Assembly: GCA_963808705.1 (NCBI GenBank) | Contig: CAWEHB010000003.1 | Location: 496,001-560,000 of the forward strand | Reading direction: 5' to 3' | Length of the DNA stretch: 64,000 nt | DNA from: JASHPR01 sp963808705 | GTDB lineage: Bacteria > Actinomycetota > Actinomycetes > Streptosporangiales > Streptosporangiaceae | Shown here: positions 18,103 to 26,249 of the stretch, one piece after another | How positions within the stretch are numbered: the first letter of the stretch is position 1 | How the letters are laid out: every line of letters starts with the position of its first letter | Notes under the pieces: generated by a model | What the model saw: the letters and a program-made list of their open reading frames with translations, nothing else | Databases searched by the model: none | What the model was told of the DNA's origin: nothing | Made by a program: the position numbers and the translations under genes

Positions 18103-18981
18103 GTGAACACGGCGCTGAACCGGGCGTGGAGCCGGCGGGACAGTGTTTGCCCTGGGGGGGACGACCCCCCTTCAACCCCCCGCCGCGGAGCAAGCTCCGC
18201 GAACAAGGGGTTCGCGGCCGCGTCGTGTGCCGTCCTGGCCGCGTACAACAACGTGATCGGCGCGCAGCCCTGGCATCGCCGCTGGTACGCGGTGGCCAAC
18301 GGGTGCGCCGCCGCCGCGGCGCTGGCGGCGGCCGCGGCGGGCGGCCTGACGGCGGGGGAGCTGGGCCTCGGCCGCGGCGCGTGGCGGCCCGGGCGGCTCG
18401 GATCCACGCTGGCCGCCGCCACCGCGGCCGGGTACCTGGCCGCCGCCGCGATGCCGGCCACCAGACCTTTCCTGAACGATCAGCGGGTCACGACCCTGGA
18501 CGGGCCCGGGCTCGTCTACCAGGTCGCGTTCCGCATCCCGGTGGGCACCGTGCTGTGGGAGGAGATCGCCTTCCGGGGCGTGCTGCAGGCCGCGCTGCGG
18601 CGGGTGCTGCCCGAGCCCGCGGCGATCGCCGTGGCCAGCGGCGTGTTCGGCGTCTGGCACATCCGCCCGACCGCCGCCGCGCTGCAGGTCAACGGGCTGG
18701 CCGGGGACCGCGGGCAGGCCGCGGCCCGGGTCGCCGCCGGCGTCGCCGCGACCGCCGCAGGCGGCGCGCTGTTCTCCTGGCTGCGGGTCCGCTCGGGCAG
18801 CCTGGCCGCGCCCGTGCTGCTGCACCTGGCTACCAACTGCGTCGGCCCCGTGGTCGCCTGGACGGCCGCCCGCCGCTCCGGTAGCGGTGTCCCCGCAGAT
18901 CAGACCCTCGTCGTATCTGCCGGCCAGCGAGTCACCTGGGACTCAGACACCATCAACCCGCAGCCACCTGCGCCACACTGA
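18103..18981 (+). CDS. CPBP-family intramembrane metalloprotease
   Basis: 292 residues from a GTG. About seven membrane segments carry the CPBP (CAAX protease and bacteriocin-processing) motifs: EEIAFRG (153-159), FGVWHI with His186, and a third conserved HLATN near the C-terminus. The glutamates and histidines would bind the active-site metal within the membrane. Residues 18-36, near the N-terminus, are encoded by the same palindromic repeat as the acyltransferase loop and look like an insertion. The last 35 residues are hydrophilic and not part of the fold. Its substrate is unknown. It follows the two-component system closely. Confidence 0.85.
   Translation: MNTALNRAWSRRDSVCPGGDDPPSTPRRGASSANKGFAAASCAVLAAYNNVIGAQPWHRRWYAVANGCAAAAALAAAAAGGLTAGELGLGRGAWRPGRLGSTLAAATAAGYLAAAAMPATRPFLNDQRVTTLDGPGLVYQVAFRIPVGTVLWEEIAFRGVLQAALRRVLPEPAAIAVASGVFGVWHIRPTAAALQVNGLAGDRGQAAARVAAGVAATAAGGALFSWLRVRSGSLAAPVLLHLATNCVGPVVAWTAARRSGSGVPADQTLVVSAGQRVTWDSDTINPQPPAPH
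18156..18204 (+). repeat. palindromic coding repeat, copy 2
   Basis: Nearly identical to the reverse complement of the repeat in the acyltransferase gene: a GGGGGG/CCCCCC stem followed by GCGGAGC-AA-GCTCCGC. It is read in frame as GGDDPPSTPRRGASSA near the N-terminus of the CPBP protease. Sharing both sequence and reading phase in two unrelated proteins indicates insertion of a mobile palindromic element tolerated in frame. Confidence 0.85.
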
Positions 18982-19222
18982 CAGCCCGATGCCAGCATCA
19001 AGACATCGCCCGCCGTGCGGCAGGTACCGCGTGTTACCCCACTGCGCTGAGGCGCTTCCGCCCACCTGGAGCAAATCGCCCTGCTGGCGGTTCAGGCTCT
19101 GGGGCCGGTCACCGCCCGACGACTCGGTCTTGGCCATCACCGGGATATCGGATCCGTTGTCAACCCTGGACCGGTGACTGCGCGTCTATGGCTCATGCAT
19201 TGGATCGGCGAAGGAGCGTTCA

Positions 19223-19411
19223 ATGAGCCATTCCCGGCAGCCGCGCAGCGGCCAGAACCCTTACGAACAGTGGGCCACACCCCCCATCCTGGCGGGGCCG
19301 GCCATCATCGCTGAAGTGCTCACGATGGAACTGGTCATGCCAGATCATGAGCGGAGCATCACCGGGCGGTTCGCCAATTCCCGGCGGCCAAGATCGGGGT
19401 GGCGGCCTTGA
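19223..19411 (+). CDS. possible small protein of unknown function
   Basis: 62 residues beginning MSHSRQPRSGQNPYEQWATP. GAAGGAG lies seven bases before the ATG, the main reason to list it. No domain is recognised and the last 20 residues are Arg/Ser/Pro-rich. The frame slightly overlaps the start of the next gene. The 240 bases upstream hold no recognisable feature. Confidence 0.3.
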   Translation: MSHSRQPRSGQNPYEQWATPPILAGPAIIAEVLTMELVMPDHERSITGRFANSRRPRSGWRP

Positions 19412-19755
19412 GCCCGGCGCATGCCAGTGACGCCGTCATGTGGTTTGCCGTCTTCCTGACAGCGTTACTGGCTTTGTCGCTAACTGCAGTGATGGTGTCC
19501 CCTTCGCGGACTGGCAGCCTGCCTGCGGAGGGGACCGGCTATGAGCCCTGCGTGCCGGATCCCGGGAGCGAGCCGGCCACTGCGCCGCTGCCGCGCCGGG
19601 TCGCGGGTCAGTCCGGGGTTGCGTACCCGGCCGGTAACCCAGCAGGGCCTCCGCGCGTGATCCGGCCGCCCCGGGTATCGGGCGGGCCGCCCTGGGAACC
19701 GGCGCCTAGGCCGGCGAACGTGCCGTACGTCCCCGGGCACAGCCGGCGGGGCTAA
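19399..19755 (+). CDS. small single-pass membrane protein
   Basis: 118 residues from a GTG, with an ATG at 19438 as an alternative start immediately before the membrane segment. One hydrophobic helix (MWFAVFLTALLALSLTAVMV, about 14-33) is followed by a Pro/Gly-rich tail with no domain. This is the look of many small actinobacterial envelope proteins. Function is unknown. Confidence 0.45.
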   Translation: MAALSPAHASDAVMWFAVFLTALLALSLTAVMVSPSRTGSLPAEGTGYEPCVPDPGSEPATAPLPRRVAGQSGVAYPAGNPAGPPRVIRPPRVSGGPPWEPAPRPANVPYVPGHSRRG

Positions 19756-19813
19756 CGCCGTCGCAGGATCATGCCGCGGCTCGTAGCCCACCCGCTCGCG
19801 GTCCCGGGAGAGG

Positions 19814-20401
19814 CTACCGCTCCTCCGCGGTGATCCACTTCTCCGGCTGGGCGGGCCTGGCCGCCGCGAGGGCGCCGAGCGCTTCCTCGGCGGACCGGGT
19901 CCGCTGGATGAGATCCCGGTTGGCCGGCTGGAGCAGCCCGGTGCCGACCATCCGGTCCAGCTGGGTGACCAGCGGCTCCCAGAACCCGTCGACGTCGAGC
20001 AGGGCGATCGGCTTGCCGTGCAGCCCGAGCTGGGACCAGGTGGCGACCTCGGCGAGTTCCTCCAGCGTGCCCAGCCCGCCGGGGAGGGCGACGAAGGCAT
20101 CGGACAGGTCGTACATGAGCTGCTTGCGCTCGTGCATCGACGCGACCTCGTGCAGCGTGGTCAGGCCCGTGTGGCCCACCTCGCGGGCGAACAGGCCTGC
20201 CGGGATCACCCCGATGACCCGGCCGCCGCCGCCCAGAGCGGCATCGGCCAGCTCACCCATCAGGCCCACGCTGCCCGCCCCGTAGACCAGGTCGATGCCC
20301 CGGCGGGCTAGGAGAGTCCCCAGGGCACGGGCGGCATCCCGGTACCGGGGGTCGGCAGGCAGCGAGGACCCGCAGAACACGCAGACCGCGCCCAGGGCCA
20401 C
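19814..20401 (-). CDS. LOG-family (TIGR00730) nucleotide phosphoribohydrolase
   Basis: 195 residues from a GTG. It has the start VCVFCGSS, VYGAGSVGLMG and the diagnostic PGGLGTLEE motif (about 120-128), with the catalytic arginine in MHERKQLMYD. LOG proteins cleave cytokinin or adenosine monophosphates to a free base and ribose 5-phosphate; in bacteria the physiological substrate is often unclear. The length and motifs are complete. It is downstream of the DUF2252 gene on the same strand with an 80-base gap. Confidence 0.93.
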   Translation of the reverse strand: MALGAVCVFCGSSLPADPRYRDAARALGTLLARRGIDLVYGAGSVGLMGELADAALGGGGRVIGVIPAGLFAREVGHTGLTTLHEVASMHERKQLMYDLSDAFVALPGGLGTLEELAEVATWSQLGLHGKPIALLDVDGFWEPLVTQLDRMVGTGLLQPANRDLIQRTRSAEEALGALAAARPAQPEKWITAEER

Positions 20402-20482
20402 CAGCGCAACCTATCCGATCGGCCCGGCCAGCCGGTGCCCGGCCGGCGCGGCACCGGACGGGCTGAAAACCAGGCCGCGCGG

Positions 20483-21901
20483 TCAGTGCTCGACGGTCGC
20501 CAGCACCCGTCCGGCCGAGATGGCTTCGAGCAGCCGCCGGTGGTCCTTTTCGTTCTGGTCGGCGTAGGCGATGGCAAAGTCCGCGACGGCGTGGTCGAAG
20601 TCCTCGCCGTTGCCCAGGTAGCCGGAGATCACGGTGGCCCGCGCGGTCCGGGCGTGCGCGCGGGCTAGCGCCCAGCCGCAGAGCCTGCCGTAGTAGTCGA
20701 GCTGGAGCGGGTCCATCAACGGCACGCTCATGCTGCCCTTCATGTCGCGCAACTGCCGCACGTAGTACTCCTTGGCGGGCGTGCCGGTGGGTTCGCCGCT
20801 GCTCGTCCAGCCCAGGAACGGGTCGGACGCCGCCTGGGTCAGCCGCTGGCCCCGGACCACGCGCTCGCCCTGGTGCCGGTACTCGCTCTGGCCGGCGAAC
20901 GGGGCGAGCACCGACTCCTGCGCCTCCTTCAGCTGGAGGAACAGGGGCTCGTCCTCGCGGTCGCCGAGCAGCAGCATCACGAAGGCCTCGAGGCCGACCG
21001 ACCCGACGCCGACGACCTTGCGCGCGAAGTCGCCAAAGTAGTAGCGGCGCAGCACCTCGCGCCGGTCCACGGCCAGCGTGTCCTGATAGAGCGCCACGGC
21101 GCTGCGCAGCTCCTCCAGGACGCCGGGGTAGAGCTCGATGGGGAACCGGACGATCACCGGATGGGCCGGCCGGATCCGGTACTGTCCCTCCACCTCGTCG
21201 CACATCTTCAGGAACGCCTTGAGACTCGTACGGCGCAGCGCCTTGGCGATGTCCTGATGGCGGCGGCGCACCGCTGCCTTCGGCTGGAGCGCGTCGAACA
21301 GCCTGCTCACCTCGTCGATATCGATCCTGGAGTACCAGACCTTGAGGAATCGCATCGCGGCATAGTTGGCCATCTCGGTGCGGTAACTGCGGACGGTCAG
21401 ACGCGCCGCGGTGTGGGCGTCCCGGTCCGCGAAGCCGTTGTCTCGCGCGGCCACGGCGAAGCTGGCCGCCAGGCGCTTGACATCCCAGTCGAACGACGCC
21501 GGGAGCGTCTCGTCGAAGTCATTGACGTCGAAGACCAGCCGCCGGTCGGGCGCGGCGAACATGCCGAAATTCAGCAGGTGAGCGTCGCCGCAAGCCTGCA
21601 CCCGGATATCGGTTGTGGGCGTGTGCGCCAGATCCCAAGCCATCGCGCCCGCCGCGCCGCGGAAGTAGGCAAACGGCGAGGCGGCCATGCGTCCGTACCG
21701 GATCGGGATCAGGTCCGGCACCCGCGTCCTGGCCTGCTCCTCCAGGATTTCGACCGGGTCTGGCCGGTCCTCCGGCGGCGCCCACTGCGCGTGGCTCGAC
21801 CGGGGCACCAGCCTGCGCTGTTCACGGCCCCTGGAACGCCACTCATCGGGCGTGAGTACCTCGTGCGGCGGGGCAAGAACGCCCGGAGAGGACTTGCTCA
21901 T
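20483..21901 (-). CDS. DUF2252 family protein
   Basis: 472 residues from the ATG opening MSKSSPGVLAP. It carries the DUF2252 landmarks FAYFRGAAGAMAWDL, VQACGDAHLLNFG, the acidic VFDVNDFDETLP and FDWDVKRLAAS. The GDAH and DFD motifs resemble an aminoglycoside-phosphotransferase/kinase fold, so a phosphotransferase-like activity has been suggested for the family, but no function is established. The C-terminus, ending RVLATVEH, is the usual one. It is divergent from nothing nearby and probably monocistronic. Confidence 0.9.
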   Translation of the reverse strand: MSKSSPGVLAPPHEVLTPDEWRSRGREQRRLVPRSSHAQWAPPEDRPDPVEILEEQARTRVPDLIPIRYGRMAASPFAYFRGAAGAMAWDLAHTPTTDIRVQACGDAHLLNFGMFAAPDRRLVFDVNDFDETLPASFDWDVKRLAASFAVAARDNGFADRDAHTAARLTVRSYRTEMANYAAMRFLKVWYSRIDIDEVSRLFDALQPKAAVRRRHQDIAKALRRTSLKAFLKMCDEVEGQYRIRPAHPVIVRFPIELYPGVLEELRSAVALYQDTLAVDRREVLRRYYFGDFARKVVGVGSVGLEAFVMLLLGDREDEPLFLQLKEAQESVLAPFAGQSEYRHQGERVVRGQRLTQAASDPFLGWTSSGEPTGTPAKEYYVRQLRDMKGSMSVPLMDPLQLDYYGRLCGWALARAHARTARATVISGYLGNGEDFDHAVADFAIAYADQNEKDHRRLLEAISAGRVLATVEH

Positions 21902-21996
21902 AAGGTCACCCCCACCATGACCGTCGGCGGCAACCGGATGTACCGGACCAGACCGCCAGGCCACGGCCCGGTGAAGGCCGCGGTCACGACTGAAGT

Positions 21997-22104
21997 TTAG
22001 TTCCAGCGCTCGAAGGGCTCATCGATGTCTTCCCCGGCCAGGAATCGGGGCAGCAATTCGGGCTGGCGGCCGGGATAGGTGCCGTGCGGTGGCCGGCCGG
22101 GGGC
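21997..22104 (-). other. in-frame open extension after the next gene's stop
   Basis: Directly after the TAA of the minus-strand gene at 22105, the same frame stays open for 35 codons. It reads PPHGTYPGRQPELLPRF then LAGEDIDEPFERWN before a second TAA. This looks like real coding sequence rather than shadow. It may be the rest of that protein after a nonsense mutation, or the C-terminal relic of another gene. No start codon is available for separate translation. Confidence 0.35.
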
Positions 22105-22437
22105 TTAACGGGCCATTTCCGCGACACCCTGCGCCACCGCACACGGTGCGCACAGCCGCACCGCCACGTCGCCTAGCTGCCTGGTCATGACAGCTCTGCC
22201 GTCACACACGCCTATGTCATCTGGGTGTGCCTCGGCGCACGGGCAGTGGCAGCGGCGCCAGTCCCCGGCCAGCGCCGCGCGTCCGGCGTCAATCGCGGCG
22301 CGGACAGCCGGATCGAGTTTGCCCAGCGCGTCAGCGGTGGCGGCCGTCACCCGCTGGGCCCACTCGCCCAGCGCCGCCCCGGCAGCCTCCCGTGCAGCGG
22401 CGAACTGCCGTACCGGGTCGTCTCCGTCACCGGCCAT
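22105..22437 (-). CDS. conserved small cysteine-containing protein, unknown function
   Basis: 110 residues. The N-terminal two thirds are Ala-rich and helical (FAAAREAAGAALGEWAQRV). The C-terminal third has cysteines that could bind metal: RRCHCPCAEAHP, GVCDG and RLCAPCAVA. Similar helical-plus-cysteine proteins appear in actinobacteria without assigned function. It ends at a TAA, rare in this GC-rich DNA, followed by an in-frame open stretch that may be its lost C-terminus. Confidence 0.6.
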   Translation of the reverse strand: MAGDGDDPVRQFAAAREAAGAALGEWAQRVTAATADALGKLDPAVRAAIDAGRAALAGDWRRCHCPCAEAHPDDIGVCDGRAVMTRQLGDVAVRLCAPCAVAQGVAEMAR

Positions 22438-22489
22438 GGCCGTATCTTCTCACCCGGCGCCGACCGTGGCCAGCGCCTGCCGCGCCCGG

Positions 22490-22654
22490 TGCCGCGGCAA
22501 CAGGAGGAGCCGCCGTACGTGGCCGGCCTGGAGAATCCGGCGGAAACCTTCCGGAACATCACAGCCTGGCTGGTCCGGCAATGACTACTCCGACGAGGAC
22601 ATCCAGAATGTGATCGGAGGCAACGTCGTACGGGTGCTCAGCGAGATCTGGTAA
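22490..22654 (+). pseudogene. membrane dipeptidase (peptidase M19), C-terminal remnant
   Basis: One frame reads PPYVAGLENPAETFRNITAW then LVR. After a shift near 22580 the next frame reads YSDEDIQNVIGGNVVRVLSE then IW. Together they match the last 50 residues of M19 renal-type dipeptidases (GLENP...NIT..L...GYS..DI...GGN..RVL). The zinc site and the rest of the enzyme are absent here. A second M19 fragment lacking this end lies on the opposite strand at 52.5-53.3 kb. The remnant ends about 50 bases before an intact alpha/beta hydrolase. Confidence 0.75.
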
Positions 22655-22706
22655 GGCCAGGCCGGGCGGCGTTCCCGGCAGCCACGGGCACGAAGGAGGA
22701 GACGGG

Positions 22707-23579
22707 ATGTTCGTGCAGATCAACGACAACAGCCTGAATGTTGAAGTGCTGGGTCCTGACGGAGCCCCGGTCATCATCGTGCATCACGGCGGCGGTGGCA
22801 TCGGTTCCCTGGCCGAGCCGAAGGCGAGCTTCGGGTGGCTGGCGGACACGTTCCGGATCGTCGTCTACGACGCTCGCGGCTGCGGCATCAGCGAGGGCAA
22901 GCCGCCATACAGCCACGCGCAGTGGGCGGCGGACCTGGACGGGGTGCGTCAGTGGCTGGGTGCCGGCCAGGTCATTGTGGCCGGGGGCTCCTACGGCGGC
23001 TTCATTGCCATGGAGTACGCCATCGCCTACCCCGAGCACACCCGCGCCATGATCCTGCGCGACACCTCCCCGGACAGCACGAACCTGAAGCTGGTGTTCG
23101 AGAACGCGCGCAAGCAGACGCGCGTCAACCTCAACTGGGACAACTTCGAGCGCTACTGGACCGGTCACATCCGCGACGACGCCGATCTCAAGGCGTGCTG
23201 GGCCGAGATCGCCCCGCTGTATTCATACGAGGACGACCGGGAGCGGGCGGCCGCGAGAGTAGAGAACGGGAGCTACCGGTACGAGACCCACAACTGGTGC
23301 TTCCAGCAAAACCGGTCGGCCTACGACGTTAAGCCGGGCCTTCCCGGCGTGCGCTGCCCCACTCTGATCACCGTCGGCCGGCATGACTGGGTGACCCCGG
23401 TGGCGATGTCAGAGGCCATCGCGGCACTCGTACCGGACTCACAGCTGGTGATCTTCGAGAAGTCGGGCCACTCACCGCCCAGCGACGAGCCTGAGCTGTT
23501 CCGGCGCGTCGTCCGCGACTTCCTCGCCGAGGTAGCTCCCGAGGCGTCCGCCGACAGCCGGCCGCAGGCACCGCGATGA
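22707..23579 (+). CDS. alpha/beta hydrolase (proline iminopeptidase-like)
   Basis: 290 residues with a clear AAGGAGGAG ribosome binding site. The oxyanion region is HHGGGG (about 26-31) and YDARGCGISEG follows. The nucleophile elbow is GGSYGG (serine near 97), with a catalytic aspartate in VGRHDWVTP and histidine in KSGHSPPSDEP. This pattern is nearest to proline iminopeptidases and related cytoplasmic hydrolases. It lies just after a dipeptidase remnant, so an ancestral peptide-degradation operon is plausible. Confidence 0.9.
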   Translation: MFVQINDNSLNVEVLGPDGAPVIIVHHGGGGIGSLAEPKASFGWLADTFRIVVYDARGCGISEGKPPYSHAQWAADLDGVRQWLGAGQVIVAGGSYGGFIAMEYAIAYPEHTRAMILRDTSPDSTNLKLVFENARKQTRVNLNWDNFERYWTGHIRDDADLKACWAEIAPLYSYEDDRERAAARVENGSYRYETHNWCFQQNRSAYDVKPGLPGVRCPTLITVGRHDWVTPVAMSEAIAALVPDSQLVIFEKSGHSPPSDEPELFRRVVRDFLAEVAPEASADSRPQAPR

Positions 23580-23653
23580 CACCATCCGCGACAGCACCGG
23601 CCGCATCGACGAGCCGGCAGGCGCGCGCCAGCACCTGATGGCGCAGGATTGCC

Positions 23654-24763
23654 TCACCGAGCCGGTTCCCGCCCGGCCTGGCACGGCGCCTGCCGATCCC
23701 GCGCGTCGTCATCGTCGGCACCTCGAGGTTCGCCGCCGCCGGGGAGCAAGACGCTGGCGGGCGGGCGCCGGACGCTGACCGCGGCCTGGGGGACCGTCCC
23801 GAGCCGAATCAGCAACTGCGGATATGTGCCGTCACTCCAATGAGTGCAGATGTATTCGCGCAACCACGGAAGTTCGAGCGGCTGGCTGTGCAGCGCCGCA
23901 GCCACCCCGCAGCTGGCGCTGGTCAGCAGCACCCGTTGCAGCGCCTGCCCGGCATTCACCCAGTCCGCCGGGCGGTCATCCACGGTGGTCAGCAGGCAAA
24001 CGACACCAGCGGACCGGGATGCCACCCCAAAGCTGAAACCGGGCAGGCCCCATCCGTGGCCATGGGCGAAGTCGCGGCCGGGGAAAGGCGGGTCCGTGCG
24101 CTCGGGGAGCGCCGGGTAGGCGGTAGCCGGCACGCCATCGGTCCGCGTGCTGCCCGGCGGGGATGTCCATCTGGCCAGTTCCTGAACATGCGCGCCGTCG
24201 AGCCGCATGGCACGTTCGGCCGTTTCGACGACTGCGCCCAGCGCCGCCCTGCTCCCCTGGCTGGTGATGATGCGCAGCAGTGCCCCGTCACGCTGAGCGC
24301 CCTCTTGCAACGTGGCGAGCAGTTCGGGCGCGAGCGGCAGGGGCCCGAACCCGCCGCGGTGGGTCCGCCGTTGCAGCACCCAGCGAAAGAGCTGCTGTTC
24401 GTACTCGGCGGGATCGGCCCGGTGCTGCCAGCTCACCCGGGCGACCAGCGAAGGCTGGGCCGGATCGGGCAGAACGCAAGCGTCGGGAATGTAGCCGAGC
24501 GACCGCAGGGCGAGCCTGGCAGTGAACAGCGCGGCACCGCAACTGATCATCATCTCGCGGCCGCCGGGATCAGCCACCAGCAACTGCCGGCGGGCGTCGG
24601 CATGCAGCCGGATCTCCTGACCACCGGCGCTGAACAACCAGGGCTGGGTGTTATGCACCGAAGGAGCCCACACCGCCGCCGCCACCACATAAGCGGCAAC
24701 TTCCTCAGGGATAGCCCGCTCTGGCCCAGCCAGCCGTTCGGCAGGCGACGGGGGAGTGTGCAT
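23654..24763 (-). CDS. Acg-family FMN nitroreductase-like protein
   Basis: 369 residues from the ATG opening MHTPPSPAERL. It has the Acg/Rv2032-type layout of two fused nitroreductase-like halves. AAAVWAPSVHNTQPWLF near the start is the FMN-binding segment. MISCGAALFTARLALRSLGY, LQRRTHRGGFGPLPL and LTSASCGVAAALHSQPLELP follow. Acg proteins lack normal nitroreductase activity and are thought to sequester FMN under hypoxia; in mycobacteria they belong to the DosR regulon. The last 35 residues are hydrophilic and divergent. No DosR-type regulator was seen in this window. Confidence 0.88.
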   Translation of the reverse strand: MHTPPSPAERLAGPERAIPEEVAAYVVAAAVWAPSVHNTQPWLFSAGGQEIRLHADARRQLLVADPGGREMMISCGAALFTARLALRSLGYIPDACVLPDPAQPSLVARVSWQHRADPAEYEQQLFRWVLQRRTHRGGFGPLPLAPELLATLQEGAQRDGALLRIITSQGSRAALGAVVETAERAMRLDGAHVQELARWTSPPGSTRTDGVPATAYPALPERTDPPFPGRDFAHGHGWGLPGFSFGVASRSAGVVCLLTTVDDRPADWVNAGQALQRVLLTSASCGVAAALHSQPLELPWLREYICTHWSDGTYPQLLIRLGTVPQAAVSVRRPPASVLLPGGGEPRGADDDDARDRQAPCQAGREPAR

Positions 24764-25036
24764 GGCTCCTCCCGCTTCGCAGTCGGTAGTACCGCCAAGG
24801 CAATACCAACCCTGGCCGAGGCCGGAGGGCAGATGCGAAGGTCCGCGTCCCGCGGGACCTTGGTCTGCGCTCGGCGACCAGCGGGAACTGCGGGCCCGGA
24901 TGTACCTGGCCGCGGCGCTCACCGGGCAGATCCAGGGGCGTGTCGGGCCGGGCCGTGCTGGTCGGCCAGGTGGGGACTAAGGCCCCTGTCGTTGCCTGCC
25001 CCCCGGCAGGTATGCCTGTTGCAGGAGGTGGGGAAC

Positions 25037-25267
25037 GTGTTCACAGTTGATGCGGCGCTGGAGCGTACGTGCGCCGGCTTCGGGGAGCAGGCCGCCCGCG
25101 GCGAGATCACCGCTACCGAGCGTGATCTGCTGACCGACGGGGCCATCCTGCTTGCCGCCAGCCTCGAGGACCTTATCCAGGATGCCCGCGCGGGGGAGCC
25201 GCCGCGCTGGCCCGGCGCCGGCCAGCATCGCCCTGCGCGGGTCCTGGCGGCCGGCCAGCACCGCTAG
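25037..25267 (+). CDS. small helical protein of unknown function
   Basis: 76 residues from a GTG placed eight bases after AGGAGG. It begins MFTVDAALERTCAGFGEQAA (first codon GTG) and continues ATERDLLTDGAILLAASLED, an acidic and helical composition unlike shadow frames. The last 25 residues are Arg/Pro-rich and probably unstructured. No family is recognised; the ribosome binding site and helix pattern are the support. An intergenic stretch of about 270 bases separates it from the divergent Acg gene. Confidence 0.45.
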   Translation: MFTVDAALERTCAGFGEQAARGEITATERDLLTDGAILLAASLEDLIQDARAGEPPRWPGAGQHRPARVLAAGQHR

Positions 25268-25370
25268 CGCGCCGGCTAATGCCGTTGACGGTGACAGGCG
25301 CCGGGCCGGGATGGCGGGTCCCGGGGCAACCTCGAACACCCCGGCCAGCTCGCGCAGATCGTGGCCGATC

Positions 25371-25901
25371 TCAGTCACCAGTAACGCCGTCGATCCGCTC
25401 CCGGATGAGGTCGGCGTGGCCGTTGTGGCGCGCGTACTCCTCGATCATGTGCAGGTAGATCCAGCGGATGTCCCGCGTGTGCTCCGGGTGATGACCGTGG
25501 CTGGGCACCACATCATCAAGCTGCTTTCCGGATACGGCGGCGCGTGCGTGTTCTATTTCCTGCCTGAATGCCGCGATATTGGCAGCCGCGTCGGCGTCAT
25601 CGAGCGCTTCGAAGTCCTGGCCGGTCTGGTCTGGGTCGTACGGGAAGGGAATGTCGGTATTGGCTGCGTGCATGCGGAACCACCAGCGCTCCACCTCGGT
25701 CATGTGCCGCACTAGGCCAAGCAGGGAGAGCCGGGACGGCGGAACTGCCCGCTCCTTCAGCTGGCCGGCCGTCAGCCCGGCGCACTTAAGCAGCAGTGTG
25801 TCGCGATGGAAGTCCAGCCAAGCCTCCAGCGCCTGGCGCTCACCTAGAACAAGCCCCGGCTCGGTGCGCTCCACCGGAGGCGCAGTCCATGCGTCGGTCA
25901 T
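25371..25901 (-). CDS. DinB-like (DUF664) protein
   Basis: 176 residues from the ATG opening MTDAWTAPPVERT. The DinB/DUF664 four-helix pattern is visible: LDFHRDTLLLKCAGLTAGQL, SRLSLLGLVRHMTEVERWWF and IYLHMIEEYARHNGHADLIR. The histidines in LVRHM and RHNGH are the usual metal ligands of the family. Members include thiol-dependent (mycothiol) transferases, so a mycothiol-related role is possible in an actinomycete. A start 14 codons upstream is available but adds no conserved sequence. Confidence 0.9.
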   Translation of the reverse strand: MTDAWTAPPVERTEPGLVLGERQALEAWLDFHRDTLLLKCAGLTAGQLKERAVPPSRLSLLGLVRHMTEVERWWFRMHAANTDIPFPYDPDQTGQDFEALDDADAAANIAAFRQEIEHARAAVSGKQLDDVVPSHGHHPEHTRDIRWIYLHMIEEYARHNGHADLIRERIDGVTGD

Positions 25902-26249
25902 GAACCGCCACAGTAGTTGCAGCCGCCTATCTCCGTCGATCACATAAAGCCAGCCAGCGGGCCCCGGTCCCAGCCGAACCGGGCTGGAAGGCCAGGTGCT
26001 CGTTCAGCACGCTTTCTCCGGCCGTTAGATACGGCAAGATCTACGGTTCGGCCGCTTCGGATCCCGATTGCCGGGGCCAGTACGAGTCCAGTCGCGCTTA
26101 CGGCCGGCGGCTAGTCGCATCGATCCAGCGGAGGTAGGCCTTGCGGTGCGGGTGTGCGCAGCGCCGGTCGGACGGCACGGTAGCTGCGGCAGCGCGGGCT
26201 TGGCCGGCTGGCTGGTGGTGGCCGGTGGTGATGCGGGAGGATCGGGCCT
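25902..26249. other. divergent intergenic region before the SIR2-STAND gene
   Basis: About 350 bases separating the DinB-like gene from the SIR2-STAND gene. The left part (26020-26060) is relatively AT-rich and contains TTAGATACGGCAAGATCTAC, the only candidate promoter area. GGGAGGA at 26235-26241 is a likely ribosome binding site for the downstream gene. No small coding sequence is supported. Confidence 0.4.
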
